Shown here one piece after another: positions 15,981 through 24,773 of a stretch of DNA of 40,454 nt (position 1 is its first letter; each line of letters opens with the position of its first letter). Location: NCBI GenBank assembly GCA_903921455.1, contig CAIXPZ010000309.1:1-40454 (forward strand), read 5' to 3'. The notes below the pieces were generated by a model that made no database searches, was not told the DNA's origin, and was given only the letters and a program-made list of their open reading frames with translations. The DNA is from an uncultured Verrucomicrobia subdivision 3 bacterium. GTDB taxonomy: Bacteria > Verrucomicrobiota > Verrucomicrobiae > Limisphaerales > UBA11358. Both the position numbers and the translations under genes were made by a program.

Positions 15981-18900
15981 TCAATGGCTGCTGGTTGGCG
16001 GCGTTGTCCGCAACTGGACCGGGCCGAGCAATCCCGATGGCAAGAGGCGGTCGCCGGGTTTGTAAGGATTATAGGTTGCCCACGCTACGCGTTTCGCTGC
16101 GGGCAACCCCGCATCCGCAATCAAGCGGTTGGCCCAGACATTGGCCACCTTCACTTCGAGCCGGTTTTTTCCGGGGCGGAGTGCTTGGCCCGCTTCCACT
16201 GCGAACGGGGCTTTCCAAAGCGACCCGCAATCCACGCCGTTCAAAGTGACCGCGGCCACCACTTCCACGTTGCCCAAGTCGAGCATGATTTTCCCGGTGG
16301 GCATCGCCGGCAGGTCAAACTCCTGCATATACGTCGCCGTGCCGGAATAATTTTGGATCCCGGGATCCGGATGTTCCGTCCAGGAGATGAGTTCGGGGAA
16401 GGTCAGTTGCGCCGGGGCGCCGGAGTTCGGCTGGAATTCGACCTGCCAGGGACCGGAAAGTTGTTTCCAGACCGGCATCTCCCCGACCAGACCGGGAGCC
16501 GCCGTCGTCGGCGCCGGTTCGTCCCGAAACACGATGAAGCGAGACCCGTTGGCTTCTAACTGGAGCGGCACTTCGCTGCGATCTTGCTTCGCGCTGAATC
16601 CGGGCAATGCGGTGATCTCACCCGTCTCCGGATTCCATGTCTGCGGGATTTTACCCTGCACGCGGAAGACGCCGGTAAAGGTCGCGGGCTCGGCGAGATG
16701 ATTAGCCACAAAATAAATGTCGTCAGTTCCACTCCGGCGGTGGGCGAATAAAATCTTTTGTTTGGTGTCCACCGCTTGAAAGTCTTTCGGCAGACCCAGC
16801 CCTGCCAGGACCTCCGCCGGTGTCCGCCCCCAGATCACCTTGCCTTGACCGGTCGCGTGTTCACCGGAGTTACCCGGCTCACCTTGTCCCCAGAGTTCAT
16901 CGGCAATCTTTCGGACCTCGGCGTCTCCCTCGGCCCCGTTGGCGAGGCTGCGTGATCCGACCGGCTTTTTTGATGCGAGCACCACCGCCCCTTGCATCAC
17001 CAACTCGCGCAGTTGGCGCGCGGCGGCGAGCGTCAGGTGATCGCCGCCCGCCAGCACCAGCACGCGGTAGCTCATGCCGCCCGGCAGCACCACGCGTCCA
17101 TCTTTCACGCTGGCTCGGGTCAGGTTTTCATCGCCGCCCACGTCGAAATCATAGCCCTCCGGCGGCGCGGGCCGCATGCGGGCCGGGGCAATTTTCTGCG
17201 GCACATCATTTCCCAAGTGATAGAGCAGATCCATCACGGGCTGGCCTTGCTGCATCATATAGGCCGACCGGGCGAGCGTGTTCCAGAAGCCGCCGCTGTA
17301 TTCCCACCAGGTGTTGTGGCGTTGATAAGGGAGATAGAAGCGTTCCTCGGTCACGCCCGGTTTCCGGTCGTCCCAAGGTTGGTGGACATAGGCGAGCACT
17401 ACAAATCGGTTCACGCCCAAGGCCAGTGCGTTGTCGGCCAGGGGTTTTATTTTTGCCGGTGTCACATCGGCGGGACTGCCGGTGAATGACTCGGCCGCGA
17501 CGATGGGAAGTCCGTAAACATGGGCGGCCGAGGAAGTCTCTTTGCTTTCGAGCGTCCCGTCGGGCTGGCTGAACCAGAATTCACACATGGGAATATCGAC
17601 ATGGCCCTTGGCTTGGACGTCGTCCATCGGCATGGGGGTTGCGATGCCGGTTTGCGCCATCACGGTCATGTTGTTGGCATGGCAAAGCCGCTGGAACTCA
17701 CCGTAGTAAAGATCCGCGATCAAATCCGCGCAGGTGCGCCGCACATCGGTTAGAAAACGATCGGACTGTTCGGGGCTTTCCACCACGCGTCCGGCCATCG
17801 TCGGCAAAAAACGGCGCAGATCGTAACCCCGCCGTTTCTGGAATTGTTCCGCAAAATCGGCGGTCCAGTTTTGCGAGCCCATCTCGGCGCTGTCGATGTT
17901 GATGCCCGCGAGGCGCGCCCCCGGAACCTTTTTTACTTCTTTCAAGATCCGGCCGACATAATTTTCGAACTGCACCTCTGCGGCCTTGGCGCTCATCTTG
18001 TCGCATTCCAATCCTTTGCTTTCGGGGCGACCATGTTTTACGTAGGCGCCGGTCGCGGTGCGGCCAAAGCGCAGAATCGTCCATCGACCGGGCGGCGCAT
18101 CCCACTCCAATGTTCCATCGGTGCCAAGCCGTGCCGTCAAATCAACGATCGTCGCCGGATCAATCACTTCGCTCTTAGAATAAGTCGGCGTGTGATCCGG
18201 ATTGGCAAAATCAATATGGTTCGCCGACTTCACCTCCCATTGATCCATGCGCGCTTCGCCGCTCAACTCGATAATGCCCAGATACAAGTCGTCGTCCTTG
18301 TATTGCGCATTGCGGCCCCAGTCATGCAGGTTCAAACGAAAATACCGTGCTGTCCGCGCGGGAAACGCCAGCGTCTGTCGTTCACGTCCATCCATCTGAA
18401 AACCGAGTTGCGGCAGCGTGCAAACAGATTCCCATTTCACTCCATCATCACTCGCTTCCAACTGACCGAGTGGAGGATGCGGGCGGACACCTTGGCCGTA
18501 ATTGTCATCGCTCCAATTTCCGGGAACTTGCGTGGCGACGATGAGCCCCTTGGAATTCGGGCGTTGCGAAAACGCCAGGCTGCGCGCGGTGAAGGGTTTG
18601 CCGTAGTCCATTTGGATTAACGTGGACTGGCCTTTCGGCGCCGGCGGAATCCGGACTTTTTTTCCATCGCAAGCGAACATCACGGACAATTCAAGCCCCG
18701 CCGGTTCGCAGGTGAGAGTCGGCGGGTGAACGGCTTCCGAACCCGCCCGCGACGGAAAGGCCAGCACCGCGACCTCGCGGTAGAATCCAAGTTTCGTCGG
18801 CGGTTGGGGCAATTTCTTAGAAAACTTTTGTCCGCCTTCAATCTGAAGTTCACTCGAGACCAATCGCTGCTGGCCCAGCTCCGGCGTGATCCACGGCCCC

Positions 18901-19256
18901 CCGGCCACGTAGCCCGGCCCCACATTCACTTCCAGGGACATTCCCAGTCGCGCACACTCGGCGGCGGCAAAGCGGACGCGCGCCATGAACTCCGGCGAAA
19001 GGCTCTTGTAAGCATCGGGCGCATCGCTGAAGACCTGCTCGTAGAGCACCACACCGCCCCAGCCGACGCGTTTCATCGCCTCGAGATCCTGCGTGATGCC
19101 ATGCTCCGTCGTCACGGACTCGCCCCAGAACCACCAGCAGGCGGGCTTGGCCGCCGCCGGCGGAGTTTTGAAGGAGCTTGGTTCTAAAGCTCCAGCGGTC
19201 ATTGCTCCAACCAGGGCCAGCAGGCAAGCTAGCAACGCAGTTGTGTTCATTTTCAT
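15981..19256 (-). CDS. GH106-type alpha-L-rhamnosidase
   Basis: This is an exported glycosidase (1091 aa) of the GH106 family, which removes alpha-L-rhamnose from pectic oligosaccharides. A signal peptide (LLACLLALVGAMTAGALEP) is followed by the characteristic opening CWWFWGESVTTEHGITQDL at residues 40-58 and VGWGGVVLYEQVF. Later landmarks are VKHGRPESKGLECDKMS (407-422), GINIDSAEMGSQNW (451-464, with E458) and IVAAESFTG (585-593, with E589). E458 and E589 are the acidic candidates for catalysis, judged by motif only. The C-terminal beta-sandwich (LDLGNVEVVAAVTLNGVDCG, then ANRLIADAG, NPYKPGD, LLPSGLLGPVQL) is also typical. The ATG at 19256 is chosen; one at 19250 is equally possible. It lies 20 bp after GH78-1, probably in the same operon. 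Confidence 0.88.
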   Translation of the reverse strand: MKMNTTALLACLLALVGAMTAGALEPSSFKTPPAAAKPACWWFWGESVTTEHGITQDLEAMKRVGWGGVVLYEQVFSDAPDAYKSLSPEFMARVRFAAAECARLGMSLEVNVGPGYVAGGPWITPELGQQRLVSSELQIEGGQKFSKKLPQPPTKLGFYREVAVLAFPSRAGSEAVHPPTLTCEPAGLELSVMFACDGKKVRIPPAPKGQSTLIQMDYGKPFTARSLAFSQRPNSKGLIVATQVPGNWSDDNYGQGVRPHPPLGQLEASDDGVKWESVCTLPQLGFQMDGRERQTLAFPARTARYFRLNLHDWGRNAQYKDDDLYLGIIELSGEARMDQWEVKSANHIDFANPDHTPTYSKSEVIDPATIVDLTARLGTDGTLEWDAPPGRWTILRFGRTATGAYVKHGRPESKGLECDKMSAKAAEVQFENYVGRILKEVKKVPGARLAGINIDSAEMGSQNWTADFAEQFQKRRGYDLRRFLPTMAGRVVESPEQSDRFLTDVRRTCADLIADLYYGEFQRLCHANNMTVMAQTGIATPMPMDDVQAKGHVDIPMCEFWFSQPDGTLESKETSSAAHVYGLPIVAAESFTGSPADVTPAKIKPLADNALALGVNRFVVLAYVHQPWDDRKPGVTEERFYLPYQRHNTWWEYSGGFWNTLARSAYMMQQGQPVMDLLYHLGNDVPQKIAPARMRPAPPEGYDFDVGGDENLTRASVKDGRVVLPGGMSYRVLVLAGGDHLTLAAARQLRELVMQGAVVLASKKPVGSRSLANGAEGDAEVRKIADELWGQGEPGNSGEHATGQGKVIWGRTPAEVLAGLGLPKDFQAVDTKQKILFAHRRSGTDDIYFVANHLAEPATFTGVFRVQGKIPQTWNPETGEITALPGFSAKQDRSEVPLQLEANGSRFIVFRDEPAPTTAAPGLVGEMPVWKQLSGPWQVEFQPNSGAPAQLTFPELISWTEHPDPGIQNYSGTATYMQEFDLPAMPTGKIMLDLGNVEVVAAVTLNGVDCGSLWKAPFAVEAGQALRPGKNRLEVKVANVWANRLIADAGLPAAKRVAWATYNPYKPGDRLLPSGLLGPVQLRTTPPTSSH

Positions 19257-19276
19257 TTGCTTCGAAAACGGACGCC

Positions 19277-22012
19277 TTATTTTAGCGGTGATTTAAATTC
19301 ATAGCGGCCTGAGGCAACCTTCAGGACTGCGTGCCCGTTTTCCCAACGCACCGATTGGACGCCGGAAACACGCCCGAGGTTGCGACCGCTTTCGCGGATT
19401 GAATCCATCGTTGCCGCCGGGAGATAAACCGTGGCGGTGGTGTTCACGGGGATCACCAGGCGCAGATTAAATTGGTCGCCATGCCTTTCCCACGCCGAGC
19501 TGATTTTGCCGCGCACGGAATCATAGCTGCCTTTGGCCCACGTCAGGTCGCCGACAATCTGCGGCTTGATGATGATGCGCTGGAAGCCTGGGCCCGCAGG
19601 ATCGCACTGGATTCCGGCTAGGTCGTGATAGAACCATTCAATGATATGCCCCAGCATGAAATGGTTCTGGGAGGAGGTTCGCTGAGCATCCCACGCCTCC
19701 GTCAGGCTGGTGGCGCCCTGCGCAAGCTGGTAACCGTAACCCGGCTTGTCCGACTGGTTGTTCATCGCGTAGATGAGGTCCGACCGTCCGCCTTCCGCCA
19801 GCGCTCGCAGCAAGTAGCGATAGCCAACGTCGCCGGCGGTGAGGCCGTTTCCGCGCGACTCGACGTCCGTCACCAGCGCCTGCAGAACCGCCGCGCGATT
19901 CGTCTCCTCCACCAAGCCCATGGCCAGCGGGATGGCATTGGCGCATTGCGAACCCGTCGAATAGCCACCGGTGGCGGGGTTGTAGAACTTTCCGTTGAAA
20001 CTGCTGCGGATGCGGTCCGCCTGGGCGGCAAACATCTTGGCGTCATCCGTCTTGCCCAATGATTCTGCGGCCTGCGCCAGGACCCGGGTATCGAGGTAAT
20101 AGAAGGCCGTGGCGGTCAGCTCCTTGGGGGTGAGTTGGGCGCTCCCCGGGTGTTTCGGTCCAAGGTCATACCAATCGCCCAGGCCGAAGTTCAGAATATC
20201 GTTCTTTGCCCGCGATTCGAGGTAGGCCGCATAGCGCTTCATCTCATCGTAATGGCGCCGCATCAATCCCGTGTCGCCGGTAAACTCATACTGCTGCCAC
20301 GGCACGAGCACCATGGCGCTGCCCCACTCAGGCGAGTTGCGAAATCCATTGGATTCATCCTCCGGCGTTTTGCCGAACACCGTGTATTCCGGGGCAATGC
20401 TGGGCACCATGCCCGTCGGCAACTGCGAGTCGCGCATGTCATCCATCACCTTGGCGAACAGCCGGTCGAGGTTGAACTCGTAACGCAACGACGGCCCGTT
20501 CAAATGATATTGCTCCAGCCAGCCGAGCCGTTCCCGATGCGGGCAATCGGTGATGACGCTGACCAGGTTGGCGCGCTGGGCCCAGCGAATGAGCGTATGA
20601 ATGCGGTTGAACAACCCGTTCGAACATTGAAATTCCCCGACGGGCTCAGACGCGGTATGAATCACCTCGCCCGCCAATGACTGAACCACCGGAAGTTCTC
20701 CACCGGTCTCAGCCGGGCGACACTCAACTTGAAGATAGCGGCAGCCTTGGTAATGAAATTTTGGCAACCATGATTCTTTACCCTGACCGGCTAAGGTGTA
20801 TTGCCAATAGGATTTTCCCTGCCCCGCCGAATTCCGGTCCACGGTGCCATCCGCATTGATCAATTCCGCCGGTGTCAGACGCACTATGGATCCTGCCGGG
20901 CCTTTCACCTGTATCCGTGGCATGATGGGGGCGTTCTGGCCCAGATCATATACCTCGACGCCAGCCTTCAGTGGGCGACGGTTTATGGGTTGAATGGTTT
21001 CAATGATTCGCAGCGGTGGCGCCGCCGCCGATTGCCCGCGAAGCACCCCGCCCGGCCCGCTCATCTCCACCGCCGCCGTCCAATTCATCGAGTCAAACCC
21101 GGCCCTGTCCCAGCCCGGCTCGACTTTGCGGGCGTCAAAATCTTCGCCTCCATAGATGCAGCTGAAAGTGATCGGGCCGGGACTCACCCGCCAACTTGCA
21201 TCCGAACCGAGCGTTTGCACCGAGCCATCGGCATATTCCAGCCGCACCTGCGCGATGGCCTTGAGCGGCCCGAAACTTCCTTTGAACTTCGCATAGCGTC
21301 CGCCCGTCACCCGATACATTCCGCTGCCCAGCACCAAGCCGACCGCATTCGCACCCGGCTTGAGCATCCGGGTCACGTCATGCGTGTCGTAGAGACAGGT
21401 CTTGTCATACTTTGTCCAGCCGGGCGAGAGCAGGTCTTTCCCGGACTTTCTGCCGTTAAGCGAAAGCTCATATTGACCCAGTCCGCAGACCGACACGAGG
21501 GCGCGTTTCAAACCCCGCTTCACCGCAAATTCACGGCGCAGCCGCAGGCTCGGAAAATTGGTGTCCGGCGCGCCAATCCATTTCGCCTGCCAATCTTCCG
21601 GGGGGAGGATACCCATGGTCCATTCCGCGGGGGCACTCCAGGCGGATGCCTTTCCATCCCGATCCCACAAGCGCACTTTCCAATGGCAGCGTTCAAAAGT
21701 TCCCAACTCTTTTCCGCCATAAGACACCTGCACCGACTGATCCGAGGAAACGTTACCACTGTCCCAGAGATCGGCGTCACCCTTCGCGAGCAGCTTGGCC
21801 GAGCTGGCGACGAGCACTTGATATGCCGTCTGCTTTTGTCCGCGCTCTTCGGATATAATTTTCCAGGACAGCTTGGGATGTGCGGTATCAATACCCAGGG
21901 GGTTTTCCAGGCGGTCGCAGCGCAATTGCTCGACCTTGACCGCCGCCCGTGAAATGTCGGCGGTCATCCAGGTTGCGAGGGCCAGCCAGAAGCTGAGTGC
22001 TTTGTTGATCAT
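19277..22012 (-). CDS. GH78 alpha-L-rhamnosidase, canonical-type core (GH78-1)
   Basis: This is an exported alpha-L-rhamnosidase of GH78 (911 aa), inverting by family mechanism. After a signal peptide (ALSFWLALATWMTADISRA) come the N-terminal beta-sandwich (VEQLRCDRLENPLGID), two further beta domains, the six-hairpin catalytic barrel (about 460-810) and a C-terminal beta-sandwich. The GH78 signature is present at 489-500 (DCPHRERLGWLE), where acidic residues of this loop bind substrate or act in catalysis. GDWYDLG at 612-618 is another family landmark. It follows the second GH78 after 16 bp and precedes GH106 by 20 bp. Its N- and C-terminal domains are strikingly similar to those of the neighbouring GH78-2. 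Confidence 0.92.
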   Translation of the reverse strand: MINKALSFWLALATWMTADISRAAVKVEQLRCDRLENPLGIDTAHPKLSWKIISEERGQKQTAYQVLVASSAKLLAKGDADLWDSGNVSSDQSVQVSYGGKELGTFERCHWKVRLWDRDGKASAWSAPAEWTMGILPPEDWQAKWIGAPDTNFPSLRLRREFAVKRGLKRALVSVCGLGQYELSLNGRKSGKDLLSPGWTKYDKTCLYDTHDVTRMLKPGANAVGLVLGSGMYRVTGGRYAKFKGSFGPLKAIAQVRLEYADGSVQTLGSDASWRVSPGPITFSCIYGGEDFDARKVEPGWDRAGFDSMNWTAAVEMSGPGGVLRGQSAAAPPLRIIETIQPINRRPLKAGVEVYDLGQNAPIMPRIQVKGPAGSIVRLTPAELINADGTVDRNSAGQGKSYWQYTLAGQGKESWLPKFHYQGCRYLQVECRPAETGGELPVVQSLAGEVIHTASEPVGEFQCSNGLFNRIHTLIRWAQRANLVSVITDCPHRERLGWLEQYHLNGPSLRYEFNLDRLFAKVMDDMRDSQLPTGMVPSIAPEYTVFGKTPEDESNGFRNSPEWGSAMVLVPWQQYEFTGDTGLMRRHYDEMKRYAAYLESRAKNDILNFGLGDWYDLGPKHPGSAQLTPKELTATAFYYLDTRVLAQAAESLGKTDDAKMFAAQADRIRSSFNGKFYNPATGGYSTGSQCANAIPLAMGLVEETNRAAVLQALVTDVESRGNGLTAGDVGYRYLLRALAEGGRSDLIYAMNNQSDKPGYGYQLAQGATSLTEAWDAQRTSSQNHFMLGHIIEWFYHDLAGIQCDPAGPGFQRIIIKPQIVGDLTWAKGSYDSVRGKISSAWERHGDQFNLRLVIPVNTTATVYLPAATMDSIRESGRNLGRVSGVQSVRWENGHAVLKVASGRYEFKSPLK
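19441..19604. repeat. Long direct repeat, copy 1 (GH78-1 C-terminal coding region)
   Basis: These 164 bp align without gaps to 22211-22374 inside the neighbouring GH78 gene. By hand count about 136 of 164 positions are identical (83%). This is a coding paralogue repeat covering the start of the C-terminal beta-sandwich (AGPGFQRIIIKPQIVG, TWAKGSYDSVRGKI). It is a possible site for recombination or gene conversion between the two genes. Confidence 0.85.
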
Positions 22013-22028
22013 GGTCGTTCTGTTGTCA

Positions 22029-24773
22029 TTATTTCAGGGGCTCCGATGAACTGAGCATGGATTCAAAGCGATAGCGTCCGGACGCCACCGCATAAACCGC
22101 AGCACCCTTTTCAAAGCGCAGAAAATTGACGCCCGATGTTTTACCCGCTGGCTGGCCGGCTTCGCTGACACTCTGTGCGTCCTTGGCGGGAATGAAAACT
22201 GTCGCTGTCGTATTCACGGGAATCTCGACGCGTAAATTGAATCGCTCGCCGTGCTTTTCCCACGCCGAATCGATCTTTCCATGCACGGAATCGTAGCTGC
22301 CTTTCGCCCACGTCAGGCCGCCGACAATTTCCGGCTTGATGATGATGCGCTTGAAGCCCGGGCCGGCCGGATCGGGGCGGATGCCAAGGAGGGACTGGTA
22401 AAACCACGCGCCGACCGACCCGCCCAGCGACGGCATCATTGCGTGTTCGCCGCGCCAGTTCTCCTTGAAAACACCTTCGTTCATCAGCGTGCCCCAGCCG
22501 GGAAAATCGCGCTGGCTCACGATCTCGGCGGCGAGGTCGGCGCGGCCAACGTCCGTCAGGCATTGCAGCAGAAACGGCGTGCCGACAAAGCCGGTGTTCA
22601 AATGATTTGTCGCCCCGTGCACGGCTTCCACCAACCGTGCGATGGCCAGCGATTGTTTGTCCTCCGGCACAAGGCCAAGGCTCAACGGCACAACATACGC
22701 GCTCTGGCTGTTCTTCGATTTGGCATAAAGCCCGGTGGCGGGATCAAAGAATTTCCGGTTGAAGCGTGAGGTGATTTCATCAGCAAGCTTCGCATAGGCC
22801 TGCGAGTCATCTTCCCGACCGAGAATCGCCGCCGTCCGGCTCACGATGCCTGCGTAGTAAGCCCATGCCGCCGTCGAGGTGAGCGCCACTGGCGGTTTCG
22901 CCAGTCCTTGCCAGTCGCCCGTGCCCCATGCCAGTAAGCCGTCGCGAATCGAGTCTTCATCCACTCTCTCTGTGGGCCGACCGCGCCGCGCGCCGGTGTT
23001 CGCTCCAACGCCATCCTGCGCGCGGCGACCCAGAAAGTTCACATACCGCTTCATCGGCTCATAAGCTTCGGCGAGGAACTGCCGGTCGCCATAGTAGTCG
23101 TAAAATTTCCACGGCAGATAAACGATCATGCCGCTCCACCAGGGACAATTCCATCCCTGCGTCTGCAATCCCGCGATCGGAGCAATCGCGCCGAGGTAGC
23201 CATCGGGTGTCTGGTTCGCCGCGAAGTCGCGCCACCAGTTGCGATAATAGGTCGGCACGTCGGTGAGATAGACCGCCGCGTCCATCATGTTTTCCGCGTC
23301 CTGCGTCCACGCCTCCTTTTCGCGTGAAGCATCCATCGGCTGGCCGAAGTTGTAGCTCAAATGCGTGCGCCACAAAGCGCGGTGGAGATCGTTGAAAAAC
23401 TCATTCGAACACTTGAACTCGCCGACGTGTTTCAGATCCGTGTGCGCCGCCTGCCAGCTGATTTGTTCCGGTTTCAATGGCTCACTCAATCCCGTGATTT
23501 CTAACTCACGCGGCCCGACATTGATATAGAACTTCGGCTCCAGCACCTCCGTTCCACCACCGCGCAATATGAATTCCAGCGGCGGCAACGTGAATTCGGC
23601 GCCCACTTTCCCGGCAATCGAAATTTTCTGTCCCGGCTTTCCTTTCACCACGAGCCGAGGCCAGCCGGCGGCCACGACGTCGAAAAACGCTTTGTTACCC
23701 GCGACCCGCGACGGCGCGAGGCACTGCTGCCGACGCACCGGCGGTATCGCCGAGGCTTCCATGCGCCCCGCTGGTGCTTGAGATATTGCGACCGAATTCC
23801 AGTTGGTTGGCGCGAGGCGTAAATCCTGTTTTTCACCGCGCCAGAGGTCGTTATATGTAATCGGGCCTGCGGCCCACTGCCACGTTTCGTCTGTGCCGAA
23901 AAATCCCCGCGATCCGTCAACGTATTCAACTTCCAGTTCCAGCAACAACTTTGGACCGCCGAAACGTCCCCAGCGATTGTGATACCCGGTGCCTTTGCCC
24001 CCCGGCACGACGATGTTGTCCGCTTCGTCCGCGCCGATGTGCTCCACGGGACTGTGCTGCCCGTTGCCCAAGACCGCATCCAACGTGTGACCCCCTTGGG
24101 AGAGCAGCGACGTGACATCCTGCGAGATGTAGAGCACGCGGCGGTTCAGATCAGAAAACTCCGGCGACAGCACCGCATCGCCGACCTTGCGACCATCCAT
24201 CGTCAACTCCACCCAGCCCAGCGCCGAGTAACGGGCGATGGCGCGGTGAACGCGCTTCGGCACAGCGATTTGCTTTTGTAGATAAACCGCCGGCCCGGCG
24301 ATGTATTGGTTAGTCGGCGAAGAAATCCATTTTGCGTTCCATTTGTCCGGCGCCAGCACCCCCATCGTCCAGCTTGCGGGCAAACTCCACGCCGCCGGTT
24401 CGCCCGCCGCATCCCAAACCCGCACTTTCCAAAATACCTGCTGTCGCGACATCAGCGGCTTGCCGGCGTAAAGCACCCCGACGTTTTCCTCGGATACTAC
24501 CTTGCCGCTGTCCCATAGATCGGCGTCATCTTTCGCTAGCAGCGTAACGGAGCTGGCGACCAGCACTTGATACGCCGTTTGTTTCTGACCGCGTTCGCCT
24601 GACTCCATTCGCCAGCTCAACTGCGGTTGCGTGGCATCCACTCCGGGCGGGTTCTCGCGGTAGTCGCAGGTCATGCGCGTGACGCGCAGTTCGCCAGCCA
24701 AACTGTCTGGCGCAACCAACGCCGCCATGAAAACGGCGATTAGCCAGATGAGGTTGGCGGGTAAATACTTCAT
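22029..24773 (-). CDS. GH78-like alpha-L-rhamnosidase, divergent core (GH78-2)
   Basis: This is an exported GH78-family protein (914 aa) with a signal peptide (LIWLIAVFMAALVAPDSLAG) and the same domain order as GH78-1. The N-terminal domain (SWRMESGERGQKQTAYQVLV) and C-terminal domain (PAGPGFKRIIIKPEIVGGLT) closely match the neighbour. The catalytic loop differs: where GH78-1 has DCPHRERLGW, this protein has MDASREKEAWTQDAENM (480-496), keeping D481, R484, E485 and E487 but not the Cys-Pro. Active residues therefore seem retained in a different subfamily, with a likely different linkage or substrate. Its start overlaps the GH27 stop by 4 bp (ATGA), indicating translational coupling. Confidence 0.85.
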   Translation of the reverse strand: MKYLPANLIWLIAVFMAALVAPDSLAGELRVTRMTCDYRENPPGVDATQPQLSWRMESGERGQKQTAYQVLVASSVTLLAKDDADLWDSGKVVSEENVGVLYAGKPLMSRQQVFWKVRVWDAAGEPAAWSLPASWTMGVLAPDKWNAKWISSPTNQYIAGPAVYLQKQIAVPKRVHRAIARYSALGWVELTMDGRKVGDAVLSPEFSDLNRRVLYISQDVTSLLSQGGHTLDAVLGNGQHSPVEHIGADEADNIVVPGGKGTGYHNRWGRFGGPKLLLELEVEYVDGSRGFFGTDETWQWAAGPITYNDLWRGEKQDLRLAPTNWNSVAISQAPAGRMEASAIPPVRRQQCLAPSRVAGNKAFFDVVAAGWPRLVVKGKPGQKISIAGKVGAEFTLPPLEFILRGGGTEVLEPKFYINVGPRELEITGLSEPLKPEQISWQAAHTDLKHVGEFKCSNEFFNDLHRALWRTHLSYNFGQPMDASREKEAWTQDAENMMDAAVYLTDVPTYYRNWWRDFAANQTPDGYLGAIAPIAGLQTQGWNCPWWSGMIVYLPWKFYDYYGDRQFLAEAYEPMKRYVNFLGRRAQDGVGANTGARRGRPTERVDEDSIRDGLLAWGTGDWQGLAKPPVALTSTAAWAYYAGIVSRTAAILGREDDSQAYAKLADEITSRFNRKFFDPATGLYAKSKNSQSAYVVPLSLGLVPEDKQSLAIARLVEAVHGATNHLNTGFVGTPFLLQCLTDVGRADLAAEIVSQRDFPGWGTLMNEGVFKENWRGEHAMMPSLGGSVGAWFYQSLLGIRPDPAGPGFKRIIIKPEIVGGLTWAKGSYDSVHGKIDSAWEKHGERFNLRVEIPVNTTATVFIPAKDAQSVSEAGQPAGKTSGVNFLRFEKGAAVYAVASGRYRFESMLSSSEPLK
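22211..22374. repeat. Long direct repeat, copy 2 (GH78-2 C-terminal coding region)
   Basis: This is the partner of 19441-19604, offset by exactly 2770 bp and ungapped, with about 83% identity by hand count. The region covers TWAKGSYDSVHGKI and the preceding pro-gly-rich segment of the C-terminal domain. Confidence 0.85.

Noticed and set aside
15542..16559. Two long + strand frames over the gap between the GH106 and GH43 genes
   Set aside because: They overlap the GH106 C-terminus and the GH28-like remnant on the other strand. Their products lack domain features and have irregular composition.
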